Positions 23,242 through 35,958 are shown, counted from the stretch's first letter. The stretch is 64,000 bases of DNA from Pectinophora gossypiella (GCF_024362695.1 NC_065420.1:8967420-9031419), one strand, 5' to 3'. Notes: generated by a model not told the origin, from the sequence alone. Program-made: numbers and translations.

Positions 23242-24759
23242 GTATGTTAATTGTTTATTTTATTATTATAATGTGTTTGATATGTTATCAGTGATATTTT
23301 TCTGATATAGTTTCTGTGGGGATTCTTTTTCTAAAATGTTGGCTATAAATTAAAAGCCTTTCGATTTGATAGACCAAAAAGGGTATATTGTTAATGCACA
23401 TCAAATTATGTAAACTAAGATAAGCTGTAAACTGATTGGGGTAGTCAAATATCAAATCATAACTAAATACCCACGCCTCACCACTTTCTGTTAGACCAAC
23501 GTGATAGGTGGTGAAATGTTGTTCCCTATAACTTTTACATTATGTTCAGTTAATAAGCCACCTTGAACTTACCCTAATTGGATTGACTGCTCTAAAACGA
23601 CTGTAGGAAGGTAACAAGTAAGACTTTCTTCAACCTATAATAAAGGTCTTGCTTAGTGGGATCAGTTCCCTTATACCCTTATCGGTTTGTGAGTTTATTA
23701 TATTGTTAAATAATAATAATAATTTCGTCTAATTATCAATAACATTTGCCTTTTTGTAATCATAAAGTATTTATAAAACGATTATCATTAAGAAAAGGAT
23801 ATAGGCATACATTACATTTTAGTAAGATAAAAAGACAAGTTTCATAAAGGTAAGGTCTACCTACCACCTACATTTATTATGTTTATGCAGTTTATTCAAT
23901 TTTGCACTTTCTGTGAGAACTTCTCACTACAAATGTCAACAAAATTTTATTATTAACATAATAAACATACAATGGGATAATCAAAAATTTGCAGTATAAC
24001 TTAATTAAAACAAACAATAATTATAGCTATGGTTCGGAAGTAAAACTAAGACTTATGCAAGTGTTCATCATCCCTGGCTTTGTCGCACCACAAAGTTCTT
24101 ATTATAGAGAGATGCTGCGGGAACATAGCTGGTGGGACCGAAATATGTACAAAACGAACTGTATTTCTGAGGCAACGATCGTATTATAAAACTTTCCACG
24201 TCATTCATTGCTTCTTTGGTATCGTGCAACCACCAATAGCGCTTGTGTTACTCCGCAATAAACGGCGGGTTAAGCGACGTAGCAGTCTAGCCAGTAACGT
24301 CTTGGTGCGATCTATTCACACGCCGAAGTGAGTTAACAGGCGCCTTGTGGACTCATGAAATTCAGTGCTGAGGGCATATCTCCTTTATTTCTGTGGGTCG
24401 CATTATGGACGCGAAAACGTGTCTTGAGCGATTGTAGAACGTTTTTTACATAATCGAATATACGCTATAGTTTTGCAACATTACATAAAATCTGTTTACT
24501 GTTTTGGGTAGAACCAAAAGTGCGATTAATTGTAAGACGCATATGCTTCGTGTAAGTTGCAATTTATAAATGTTCTCTGGCGGCTATTAGCTGCATGACG
24601 CATGATGCCAAATACGATAAACTAAATGCCATTTTGATGTGTCGCGTAGCGAAAAAACGTTCACACACAATGCCAAATACGCATAATGCCAAATAAGATA
24701 ACCAAGCGAAGAAATAAAAAAAAGCAATATTTTTTTAAGTTGATCCTGTTATATTTCAG
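23242..24759 (+). other. Membralin intron 4
   Basis: A 1.5-kb GT-AG intron. 23475-23520 resembles part of the TCTAACAGAAAG dispersed repeat family. The words ATGCCAAATA recur three times at 24605-24700. A run open on the plus strand at about 24060-24330 is probably a decayed transposable element, but no family was recognised. Confidence 0.6.
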
Positions 24760-24994
24760 ATGATGATTACATCCTTGAGTATTCATTGGAGTACGGCTTC
24801 CTCCGTTTGTCACCGAACGCGCGGCTCCGTCTCAAGATCCCCGTGAAGATAGTCACGTTGGACCCTCAGAAAGACGCCTGCTTCGGAGACCCATTCTCCA
24901 GATTTGTCCTCGACGAGTTCCTGGGCTATGACGACTTGCTCATGGCGTCTATAAAGAGCTTGGCTGAGCAGGAGGATAATAAGGGATACTTGAG
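24760..24994 (+). CDS. Membralin, exon 5: conserved lumenal domain
   Basis: Acceptor TATATTTCAG, donor TTGAG|GTGAAT; residues 274-351. Contains the strongly conserved membralin block YILEYSLEYGFLRLS, then PVKIVTLDP and CFGDPFSRFVLDEFLGYDDL, then the segment ending EDNKGYL. The single cysteine after the LDP turn is also found in the human protein. This exon carries the clearest family identification. Confidence 0.95.
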
Positions 24995-26127
24995 GTGAAT
25001 GAACTGTTATATTTATTTCTCGTTTTAAGACATTGACATTTCAATGAAATGAACGAAAGTTTTCTTGACACAACCAAGTTGTCTTCTGGTGACGTGGGGC
25101 TTGTTCTCCCCAAATAAAGTATAAACACGCCATAAAGTATATACTTTATTCGTATTTCTACTGATACACCAAAACCCTTTGGCTGAACGACGCTTGATAG
25201 TGAAAATCACGCTTATTTGGAAAATATCATTCGAATGTGGTTTTTATTAACATGACCTCGCAACAGATAAGCAAGTTTCAATTCGGTAAAACTTTTTACC
25301 CTGAATGAAATTAATGAAGGAAATATTATTATAATTTTCAAAAAGACGGTTACATAGCTTTGACTATAAGGCAACGTTATTCCATGACCACGACTTCGTG
25401 AGGATGGTGCGATCGTAGAGATGTTGGCGTAATTGAACAAAAACACGAGTGTATCCGAAATTTCACTTTCACATTATTACATAATACGACATGACTACAG
25501 TCCACTTCACACTGTATAATGCGACTTGTTTTTGTTATAAGTACTTAATGTTTATATATAACACAAGAAAAGTTGCGTGTCCTTAAATCGGTGACGTAAA
25601 CGTTGCCGCTTGTGGTATAATTTATAGCAGTGCAGATTTCATTACTCTTTAACATAACATATGCTCACGACTATATTCTAATTTGGGGTAGTCAGAGGTT
25701 CATCGCTAGATGAACTAAGTACCTATCCATAGTAGGTAATTAATATTCCGAATAGACACTAATAATGTTAATTAACGTCGAATGAATGATAAATAGCCTA
25801 AATGGGGTAATGGATGGTAAATGGAAGCTAAATGGGAGCCCAATTTCATCTTTCGCAGACTGTCAAGAAATGATATAGAACTTACCAGTTCACTTCCTTT
25901 GTGGTTATTTTAATCACAGATAAAGTTAACTAAGCCCAGTCTTCTATTTATGAATATACGAAACACTTTATTGCACTCTTAAACAACACAATACATACAG
26001 GAGAAAGTTGCAAAAGGCAGCCTAATAACTGACAATCTCTGTTAGGCCATCCCAATGACGTAGAGATAATATTATGTTTCTTGAAGATTCGTGGAACACC
26101 TCAATAAGGATTATGTCATTGTTCCAG
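24995..26127 (+). other. Membralin intron 5
   Basis: A 1.1-kb GT-AG intron. Apart from a GGGGTAGTCAGAGGTTCATCGC phrase near 25685, shared with lepidopteran dispersed repeats, nothing was recognised. Confidence 0.65.
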
Positions 26128-26218
26128 AAATGTGATCACGGGAGAACATTATCGCTTCGTGTCGATGCAGACTGCGCGCACTTCCTACTTCGCGGCGTTC
26201 TTCATCATGCTAGTCTTT
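26128..26218 (+). CDS. Membralin, exon 6: entry to the second membrane segment
   Basis: Acceptor CATTGTTCCAG, donor CTTT|GTAAGT; completes Arg352 and codes for residues 353-382. GEHYRFVSMQTARTSY and the hydrophobic run FAAFFIMLVF match membralin just where the lumenal domain returns to the membrane. The reading frame is confirmed by both junctions. Confidence 0.93.
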
Positions 26219-26269
26219 GTAAGTAGCCATCCATTTTTTATTATTCAAGTCATTTTCAAATTTAACACA

Positions 26270-26620
26270 GACTCCGTGGTCTACTGGTTAGAGCCGGGCT
26301 CACGATCTGGAGATCCGGGTTGAACTCCCTATGGGGACATTGTCAAAATCACTTTATGTTCTTTGTTTGGTAAGGACATTGATGGCTTGAATCACTTGAT
26401 TGTCCGAAAAAGTAAGATGGTTTCGTGCTTCGGAGGGCACGTTAAGCCGTTGGTCCCGGCTATTAGCCGTTGGTCCCGGCTATTAACCGTAAAAAACACC
26501 TCCACCAACACGCAGTAGAGCAGCGTGGTGCAGTATGCTCCATATCCTCTCCGGTTGATTGAGGGAAGGCCTGTGCAGTGGGACGTATGTAGCCTACATA
26601 CGTTTATGTTATGTTTATTT
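26270..26620 (+). mobile_element. tRNA-derived SINE, family A, copy 1
   Basis: The head (CTCCGTGGTCTACTGGTTAG, then GATCTGGAGATCCGGGTTGA) looks like tRNA A and B boxes. The body has GTTTGGTAAGGACATTGA, TGAATCACTTGATTGTCCG, TGCTTCGGAGGGCACGTTAA and GCAGCGTGGTGCAGTATGCT, and the 3' end is GTTTATGTTATGTTTAT. The same order is found on the other strand at 38892-39203. A 20-bp segment (GTTGGTCCCGGCTATTAGCC) is duplicated in tandem at about 26447-26486, which the other copy lacks. Confidence 0.85.
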
Positions 26621-26660
26621 TCCAATTGACTCGAATCAAATAATTGTCTGTTGAGACGCG

Positions 26661-26700
26661 GAGCGCTGGGTGTTCTCGCTCGGGAGAACACCCAGCGCTC
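26661..26700. repeat. GC-rich perfect inverted repeat (hairpin)
   Basis: Two exact 17-base arms (GAGCGCTGGGTGTTCTC and its complement) are separated by six bases. It lies just after the SINE and stands out from AT-rich surroundings. Confidence 0.9.
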
Positions 26701-29599
26701 CCAATGTGTTCGGGTAAATAATGAATGTTATCTGAAGAAAACTTACAGCAACTCACGTCAAAAAAGAATTTAATAATTTGTTTTCTATTGATTTTTTCTG
26801 TGTGCGTTATTACCATACATTATGTCCCCTTGTTATGTACACCGTCACCACCTAGCGGTGAGTAGCAATTCATAGTTTTGGGTATTCAGCGATTAATTCG
26901 TTCTTTGGCAAAATAAATATTCTTAAATCGCCATCTATCGGCGAGTAGCGAAACTTCGCGCTATGAGATTTCGGGTTCACGGGAAGAAGTCATATTTACT
27001 CAAGACCGTTTCAGGTTCAATAAAAGATCAGTAGATGTCATGTTTTAAACAAATGGAAAAATATATTATAAAAAATTATAAAGTCGTATCCAAGTGAAAA
27101 AAGGCGAGATGGTTGTTTCATGGTTTCATGAATCATATCACCTATAAAATTTGGCGTAATGCAGAAGTTTATACATTTTGTGGTGTGTTTGCAATTTAAG
27201 GCCATTAGAATTTTGAATATTAAACTCGCTGCTCAATGTCTATATAAGTAGTACTTACCTACCTTTTTCGAACTAAATCTATAACGGCGATGGTATTACA
27301 GATCAATTAATAGGTAACGTGCGAGGCGCGGTCCCTCGCCACTAAAATCAGGGCTCTCCCCGAGTTACAGTTATAGCCCTTTTACAGCCCTTTCAAACTT
27401 TATTGCGGCTCCAAATTCCACCGCGCCGTCTACCCAGCTTGCTAACAGCACCTTATGTTTGTTTTACAAAACTCCTTGGGCAAATACTTGTATGTGTGAG
27501 CTGTCAAAAGTTGTCTAAACAATTTGCCCAGTCTGCAAGCTTCTGGACGTCTGCTATTTTGTTGCAAGAGTTTTCCCGTTGAAAATTGCGGTGTTGCAAG
27601 ATAATTATCTAAGTTGGCAACACTGTTTAATTAAAATTGAACATTAATATTGTTGAGGTTGTTATAGCCTGAGATTCTATATTGATGCATATTTGCCGTC
27701 GTCATCAATTCATGGTGACGCGATCCGCCATCATATGTGTTACTAGACTAATCCTATATCCCGTCAGGAGCCAGAGATATTGCATTAATCAATTGTCAAA
27801 CGCGCGCATATTGCCTAACATATCTCCGGTTTCATACGCCATTCGCTGTCAAAGCTCAAAGTGAATTGAGGAATTCTGCCACCGGGAACTATTTATTATA
27901 CCCCGAAGCCTTTGTTTTCCGAAATGCATGATCATTAATACGTTGAAATAAAGTTAGAATTTATTGTTTGCATGATATTTATTTTTTGAATAATATAGGT
28001 ATTTTCCCTTTTATAAATGGTGCGGGTTAAAAAAAAACTATTATTTTATTCAATCATACTCGTAATATATCGTGGAAATTGATCATTTGAACGATATTTG
28101 ATACGAATTATGAAATTAATTAAATCCTTATACACCTTCGGTATAGTGTTTCCTAATCTAAAGGTAATAATTAGGTGTTAACTGCGACTCACACAAACAG
28201 CCGTACGCAGTAGTTTATGTAAGTAGATTTTTTAACTATACCAAGTATTTAAAGTAGATAAATGTGAATATTTTTGCTATTTTATTCGCCAAAACTAGTC
28301 TCGGATGAATTTAAAAAATGATTTAAGTCGAGTAGGTAGAATTGTCAAACTCGGATCTGGAAGGTTTTTCGACTTTTGTGCCTAACCGTAACCAAAGCAA
28401 TATTTGATTGATGATTTAAAAATAATTCTTATAAGCTCTAACCTAACCTAAAGCTAGTCACTGGTTACCAGGAATTCTTTCCCGTAAATACATAAATACG
28501 TGTAATAAGTTAAACTTGCGTTGGTAGTGCTTCATCAAGCCAACTTGTAAGTATGGCCAACTCGAACAGTTTCGTAATTCGACATTCGAACTTGAGTGGA
28601 TGGAAACAATAAGTGTTTGTCGGGGCTTGATCGATTACCGCCGCCCGATAATAAAAGCAAGGGATCACTTATTACCCTACAACTCTGGCCATTTTGTATC
28701 GTGTAACTAAGCCTAGGTAACTTATTTATGAGTTATATACTGTTTTTTCTGAAATTCATCCCAAAATTAGAATTTGCATTATTAAATAAAAAGTTTGATA
28801 AGCTCTTTTATAGAAGCTACAATATCCGAAAATTAGGAAAATAAAACTACTTCTTATGAAAATACAGTAATTTAAAATTAGGTTATTAATTAAAATGGTA
28901 AACTACAGTATATTTGCAAGAAGAAATAGTGAATAACATTTCAAGGTATAGGAATACAGGTAAATTATGTCTTTCTGTATAATATTATACGTTGAATATC
29001 TATCTCGTCACGTAGGTCAGCTGGAAGAAATCTCTTTGTTTAGAGAAATCCTTGTGTCTGTTATATAATGTATAAATAAAAGATAATAAAAAAATATATA
29101 ATGATTTTTCAACAAAGGCAGATGACCGAGCCAATAAAATTTCGATTTGCCGACGGACTCAAAATCTTATTTATATGTTAGTTAGTATATTCTTTTTTGT
29201 TTTTATTATTGGTATTGGATATACGAGGCAATGAACGTAAACTAGTCAAAGATAATATAATATAATGAAAGATATTTCAACCAACATTGCAATTTCTATA
29301 TTGAGCGATAATAATGTAATTTTATTGTATTAGCTAACTGTATGCACTGCGAACGACATTATCACCCTTCGGCAAAATGATTGATACGATTAGGGGTGCA
29401 TGGAATAAACTTCTCAAAAGGATGTTTCTTTTCTTAAATATTTTTATTAATATACCAGAATATATAACAATTGCTCTGCTAGAATGTCATCATTGTTTGT
29501 AAGAATAGTACGAACTATTAGATACTTGAGGGTGGGGTTTTAGAACATATGCAACTATAGTGACGAGTTAGAAGATAATTCAACTCGGAAGTTTTTAGC

Positions 29600-29890
29600 A
29601 TAGCCGTCATCATCTCCCTAGCATTATCCCGTTTTTCACAAAGTCCGCTTACCTAACCTAAAGATTTGACAGGTCCGGTTTTGACAGACGCGACTGCCTG
29701 TCTGAAAACCAGCCCAATACAGGTTAGGTCACATACCCCCGAAAATGCATTTCTCGGAAATGTGCGTTTCCTCACGATGTTTTACTTCACCGCTGAGCAC
29801 GTGATAATCATTTATGGTGTAAACTTGAATTCGAAAACAAATTGGGCAAGCGTTCTACCAACTGGGCTACCACGCCTCAGTTTTGAGCCT
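29600..29890 (-). mobile_element. tRNA-derived SINE, family B, copy 1
   Basis: On the minus strand the head carries TAGCCCAGTTGG (complement of 29858-29869), a perfect tRNA A box. The body (CACGTGATAATCATTTATGG, CTTCACCGCTGAG, CGACTGCCTGTCTGA, TTTGACAGGTCCGGTTTT and the CATCATCTCC...TTATCCCGTTTTTCAC end, as read on the plus strand) recurs at 50.85-51.28 kb and 52.09-52.20 kb. The name of the family is not known to me. Confidence 0.75.
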
Positions 29891-30536
29891 GTATAGAATT
29901 AAAAAACAAAGAAATCTTGTACATATCTACCTGTGTCGCATGTGTCCTATATCATTTAAATCTTTAATTACACAATACCCTTAAAAATGCGGTTGAATTG
30001 CCGACCTAATATGGTTAAACATAAACACGTTCGACTAAACTTTAGTCTTGCAAATAAAACGTGTTAAAAGCGTATTATCAGCTCTTGGTTAGCTTAAGGC
30101 GACATCAAAGTGGTCCTCGTAGTGGCTTTTAATATTAAGAGCGGTGTATCGACCGGTCGGCCGTTAGTTTACGGGCACGTAAAAACTAACTCCCGCCGTC
30201 GGGGATTACGCACGGCCCATTGCGTTGGATTGCAACGCACGGGTGCTTGCTACAAGCCTCCTAGGCAGGCCCCTAGTTTAGGTTAGTGTCGCTTATTCTC
30301 ATCTAACGTATGCAAGCTGCATAAACTGTTTAACTTAATAATAATCAGTCATGAAGCCGTTGAATACAATTAATTTGCAAAAGGCACTATTGCGAGTTAA
30401 TATGAAGAAAACTTAATTTAACGTAGCAATATCTTATGGTTCATATTTTTGATAAGGAACTTTCTTTGCAGTATATTCGTGTGCTCTAGGAAAGGATGAC
30501 GCACATATTGTATAAAAATGGCATAATCCCAAGAGA

Positions 30537-30692
30537 ATTATACTCGCTCCTTGTTCGAGAGGTTTTTAACAGTGTAGTCTACGTCTTATGCTCCAGCATC
30601 GTCACAATTTTCAAAGCTCATATCCAAAGCTAAAAAAAAAAGTTAGTTTCCTGCTTCCTGAACGCAGCTGTCAACTAATGTCATTACGGTTT
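30537..30692 (-). repeat. Inverted-repeat element, copy 1 (opposed to 35755-35894)
   Basis: About 140 bp match the complement of 35755-35894 almost exactly, including CTCCTTGTTCGAGAGG, GTCTACGTCTTATGCTCCAG, CATATCCAAAGCT with its A-run, and GTCAACTAATGTCATTA. Its outer end has the ATTATACTCGCTCC form seen at the left border of the 35.6-kb copy. No coding frame, so probably a nonautonomous DNA element. Confidence 0.75.
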
Positions 30693-32044
30693 TTGTGCAC
30701 CGGCGCGTTATTTCGCCTCCTTAAATAAACTAATTGAAAACCAATATTTAATACAAAAACATGATTGATATAGTGCGAAAAATCTGTTACTTACATAATC
30801 AAGTGCTTTTTTCTCTAAAAAAGCTAGAAACAGTACCAAAGAAAAAATGTGGATGACGACGAGCGTAAGTTCTTTTTGATAAAACAAAATGTGGATTAAA
30901 CTGGTAAGTCTTAACATTATCCATCTACTAAAACAAGAGAAGATATAATTATGATCAATTCCATTTAATTCCTTTTATTGTCGAAAACAAATTACTTTTT
31001 TTTGAGGTTATAATTTTATAATCCTAACATTCGAAGAAGTAACTTAAGTTGGTACTTATTACTAATAAAAGTAACTAGTTTTATTAACATAAATAATAAT
31101 ATTAAAATTGTATCGTGTTCGTGTTATAACAGTGATTTAAAAGTTATACTTTATTCCGATGTTGATGTTGTTTAAATTCGCCTTATATAAGGCAGGCAAA
31201 GATCTGAAGACTATACAGTCTTGACTTTAGTAATTTAATATTCGAAAATCACGATCAAAATAGGCCTAAGCCTTGTCTTCAGTCCCTGATTGCCGCGTTT
31301 TTATTTTCATCTGTCAAAAAAAAAAAATATTTTTTTTTTGTTTCTTTTTGTAATTCGTGTTCTTGGCTTATGTTGCGGTTGATAACTTACTATCAGCGAA
31401 TGAAATGAGCAGTTTTATTATTTAAAACAAAGAGAACCAGTGAAATATAACCGCAGAATGGCATAGAAAAGTAAATAATTAACTCGGAAATAATTTGACA
31501 AGTTCAGATAATTAGATGACAGAAGCACTTCATGTTTACCCTGTTCATCAAGAAGTACCCATGACACAGTAGTACTCGATATCACAGAGGTCATCTACAC
31601 CATTGGTAGACAAGATACATAACTTATTCAAGATACTCGTAACACTTAAAACATTTAGAGAATTATAATTGGTTTACTACAAGATAACCATACTTAAAAA
31701 TGATATTATATATATTATAACAGTACATAATCCCTTCTCACAGTCTCTGTTAAGTGGTGTTAATAATGTTATCTTCTCCGAATGATACTTACAATATAAG
31801 ATGATGATAATATACCCTAACAATAAAAACAGAAAGAGTGTTAAGAGAGTACAGGCAAAAGATAGCCTTATTATAGTAAGCAATTTCTTCCAAATTACTC
31901 TAATCTTATTATAATTCAAGCTTCCAACGTATGGGTGATGATTATTGGTACCAACCTAACCAACAAGAGAACACCACTTGGAGAGTCACCTAGTTAAGCA
32001 CTAGTAGTGAACTGTCTGACTAGAGAATAGACAGACTATTTGTT

Positions 32045-33010
32045 TCCTTTTAGAGCTATCACAATAGAGGATAGACAATGGACTTGATGTATCAACCCTA
32101 TTAACATAAAAATCAACCACTAAGACTGTTGCAAAGCGCAAATATACCTATGCCTTATTTTAATACCTGGAGCTATCATTTAGCGGATGGACAGTGGACT
32201 TGATGGTACCAACTTAATGTACATAAGAGCTATCACTAGGAAGTTTGCCATTGCTAAGCGCTAATATACCTATTTTACATTTCCATACCTAGAGCTATCA
32301 CTTAGAGGATAGACAATGGACTTAAAGGCACAATGCACATAAGAGCTACCATTAGGAAGGTCGCCATTGATATAAGCGCTAATATACCTATTTGTCATTT
32401 CCATACCTAGAGCTATCACTTAGAGGATAGACAATATACTTGAAGGTATCAATGTAATGAACATAAGAGCTACCACTAGGAAGGTCGCCACTGACAAGCG
32501 CTAACATACCTATTTCTCATTTCCATACTTAGAGCTATCACTTAGAGGATAGACAATGGACTTGATGGTATCAACCTAATTAACAAAAGATCTACCACCA
32601 GGAAGGTCGCCATTGCCAAGCGCTAATATACCTATTTATCATTTCCATGCCTAGAGCTATCACTTAGAGGATAGACAATGGACTCGAAGGTATCAACACA
32701 ATGAATGTAAGAGCTACCACTAAGAAAGTCGCCATTGACAAGCGCTAACATACCTATTTCTCATTTCCATACTTAGAGCTATCACTTAGAGGATAGACAA
32801 TGGACTTGATGGTATGAACCCTATTAACATAAGAGCTACCACGATTATGGTCGGCATTGGCAAGCGCTATATACCTATTTCTCATTTTCATACTTAGAGC
32901 TATCACTTATAGGATAGACAATGGACTTGATGGTATCAACTCAAATAACATAAAGCTACCACTACAAGTATCGCCTTTTGCTAAACGCTAGTAGATAGCT
33001 AGAACATAGA
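32045..33010 (+). repeat. Minisatellite: about eight ~121-bp units
   Basis: GAGCTATC starts units at 32053, 32170, 32292, 32410, 32532, 32654, 32776 and 32897, spaced 117-122 bp. Each unit has GAGCTATCACTTAGAGGATA, GACAATGGACTTGATGG, AAGAGCTACCACTAGGAAGG and GCGCTAATATACCTATTT. Units in the middle are more alike than the outer ones. It lies wholly inside intron 6. Confidence 0.93.
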
Positions 33011-33429
33011 CCAACTATTTTTTATACTTTTATTTCCATGTTTGGTTTGTCACTTGAGGAATCGAAGATAAACCATTGAATTGTCGGGGCTTACCTACCC
33101 ATGTTGAAACTCAAGATTAGACTAATGCTGAGAAACAATAGACTATTATGTCAAATTGATTATTATAAAATAATGAGAGTACAAATTCTAAAGAAATAAC
33201 CGACAATTCAAAACCTAAAAGCCTCTGTTCTATTAATCAACCTCATCATCACAGGCCTTTACATCTTTATCAGATGATTCAACTGTGCTAGAAATCAAAG
33301 TATTAATAGTATGTAATGTCAGAGATTACTTTCAAAAGAGATAACTGTACACAAGACATGGTTAGAGAATACTGCTATTAAATTCTTTCAACCAACATCA
33401 TAAAATTCAAATAACACATAAATAATAAT

Positions 33430-33725
33430 AAATAACATTGCCCGAAGAGTGAGTAAACGAGATAGCAACAGGATCTGTGGAACAGAGACTACAGTATCAG
33501 CAGGCAGCCCCACAGCCAACAGCATGAACAGAAAGCCCACAAGGAACAGTATCAGCAGGCCGCCCCACAGCCAGCAATAAAAGCAGTGATGCAACCAGTC
33601 ATGATCAGCAGTGCCATAACCAGCAGTACCAGCAGCCCTACAGCCAGCAGTAGTAGCAGAGCTACAACCAGATGTATTAGCAGTCTCACAGCCATTAGTA
33701 TCAACAGTGGCCCAGGCAGCAAGGC
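33430..33725. repeat. Imperfect CAGCAG/CCACAGCC-rich tract
   Basis: Phrases such as CAGTATCAGCAGG, GCCCCACAGCCA, AGCAGTACCAGCAGCC and CTACAGCCAGCAGTAGTAG recur at irregular intervals. The minus strand is open for 131 codons because of this composition, giving a Cys/Ala/Thr/Gly-rich string with no domain. The plus strand has short Gln/Pro/Ala-rich runs. Judged noncoding. Confidence 0.55.
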
Positions 33726-35565
33726 CGTTTAAGAATGAGGAGGAAGAATTCCCTATAAAGTTATAATGGGAAAATTTGCACAAGCAAATACTTTCATGAT
33801 ATTTACTTTTTAAAAATTCTGGTAAAATTAATTCCGAATGTCTATCACTAAAAGTTTTAGCATTATCATTAAGACATGGGATTCAAATCCTGTCTTTGTT
33901 AATCAGGAATAACAATACTAATCTCAGTATAAATTGAGGTACCTACCTGATAATATTATAACTTCAATGAAAATTTCCTTCAAGTATTACATTCGAAATT
34001 GTAAAATATTGATACCTAGTTCGGTTAGATAGAATAGTTGCCCTTTTTATTATTAACTCATAGGTGAAAAGGAAGGAAAAATAGTTCATTATTAACATAT
34101 AACTTACATCACCATTAGCGTTTTCTCTAAATTATGTTGTTGTAGATTTATTATATTGTTGCTGATCAGCCCAAAACACAGTTTACAATTAATATAAAAA
34201 TTACAACAATAATGTCCCTCCACTTAATCAATCGGAACCAAACTGCAGTGGAGAAGTAACAATAATATTTTCATGATAAATATATATTTATCCTATTTTT
34301 CCAGTAAATAATAGGACGTTACTATTACTGTCCTAAAAACAAATTCAATAATTATTACACTAAAGAGATAGCTGCGTAAACAATGTTACGTGTGTTAATG
34401 TGTTGTGTGTACGTTGTTCTATCATCTGATTGGTGGGTGAAAGGTTGCATAGAGGAATAGGAAAAATTCCACAACAAGTTATATTTATTATTACCACATA
34501 AATGTTATTACCAAGCCCATATGGTCGATATTAGGTAATACACAATAACGTGGGCTCAGGTAATCTATTTTAATAAAAACAAAATCTTAATTATTCCGAA
34601 GATAATTATCACACAAGTACGTAATGTAAATGCACTTCCCCTCTTTATACTTTCAGCCTCATTTAATAATATCTTATAATAAAGAGGAAAGTTTAGTTCA
34701 GTGGTTCTGAATATTTTAAGGAAAAAGGTCATTTGAATAAATGTATCGAAATTCTTACTTGCACTTATATTTGTATTTTCTCTAATCAATTTGACATGTT
34801 GTCTTAGGATTCATTTAACTACTCAATGTCGACAACAATTGCCAACTTAGCACAGGATGTTACAATCAATCTTGTGTCTGGGTGCCCTCGTCATTACCCG
34901 TTCTTCTTTATGTATTTCTTCTTCTTTTATGTATGTAAACAAATAATGTGTAACTTTGATAATTATTGTAGCCCTTGGTGTGCCAATGAAAAATGAGTGT
35001 TATACTATATGATGAAGTCTCACAGTCCTTTCGACTATAACTATCGTTGTTGTTCAAGAGCTTCGGAAATGTGCTCTATGGTGAGGTCCCTGTGAGGCTC
35101 TTATAGCCAATCTTGATGTTGAGCTCCATCAGAAATTTGTTCTTGTGTAGTTCTTTTGTTGTGAAATTGATAGTAATGTGAAATAGGTATTTAATGTACT
35201 TGCTCAACTTCAACTTTATTATTTAGAACTATGTATCTATTCTAGTACAGTATAGTATAACCATATATAACATACATAATATCGATTCCATTCTTGAGAA
35301 CTGGTGAAACTTGTTTAGCGAACAGTTATTAAATTCTTATTGTTTTTTACATGATAATATCAAAACGTTTGGTGGAACGCCGCGCTGAGTTTATCAGGAG
35401 ACGGCTGTGCCTCTGACTGCCTTTATTGGGATTAAAGTCATGGGCAGCTTAATTAGCTTTTGTGATAACAATGTATGTACTTTATTCATTAATGAATAAT
35501 CATATTATTGGTACTCGTTTCAATTTAAATGTTTCATTCCCAACTAAACTTTGAACATCTACGTA

Positions 35566-35958
35566 CACTGTTAAAAACCTCTCGAACAAGGAGCGAGTAT
35601 AATTATGAGATTAAACGAACTTACCTGTAAGTGAAGTTCTATCTCAATTATACGAAGCTCCTTGTTCGAGAGGACTCCCTCCCTTCAATTTTAATATCCC
35701 GCCCTAAAGCTTCCACAGGTGATGGAGTTGTCCATGAAACATGCTTTAAACATAATGACATTAGTTGACAGCTGTGTTCAGGAAGCGGGAAACTAACTTT
35801 TTTTTTTAGCTTTGGATATGAGCTTTGAAAATTGTGACGATGCTGGAGCATAAGACGTAGACTACACTGTTAAAAACCTCTCGAACAAGGAGCTTCGTAT
35901 AATTGAGATAGAACTTCACTTACAGGTAAGTTCGTTTAATCTCATAATTATTTTAACG
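35566..35958 (+). repeat. Inverted-repeat element, copy 2, with 75-bp perfect arms
   Basis: 35599-35673 and 35877-35951 are exact reverse complements. A 29-bp direct repeat (CACTGTTAAAAACCTCTCG followed by AACAAGGAGC) starts at 35566 and again at about 35866. The left 97 bases (35577-35673) can also fold on themselves: CCTCTCGAACAAGGAGC pairs with GCTCCTTGTTCGAGAGG and inner stems follow. This suggests two head-on copies of a hairpin-forming nonautonomous element joined through a 200-bp spacer. Confidence 0.8.

Noticed and set aside
24080..24331. Possible transposase frame in membralin intron 4
   Set aside because: No recognised motif; stops appear in all continuations. Left as an unidentified decayed repeat.
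29858..29890. tRNA gene suggested by the A box TAGCCCAGTTGG
   Set aside because: It is the head of a SINE; the acceptor stem does not pair.
32045..33010. CRISPR array, because of regular repeats
   Set aside because: Units are ~121 bp and contiguous with no distinct spacers; the context is a eukaryotic intron.
33388..33783. 131-codon minus-strand frame rich in Cys, Ala, Thr and Gly
   Set aside because: It is produced by the imperfect CAG/CCACAGCC tract, has no domain or splice context and lies inside an intron.
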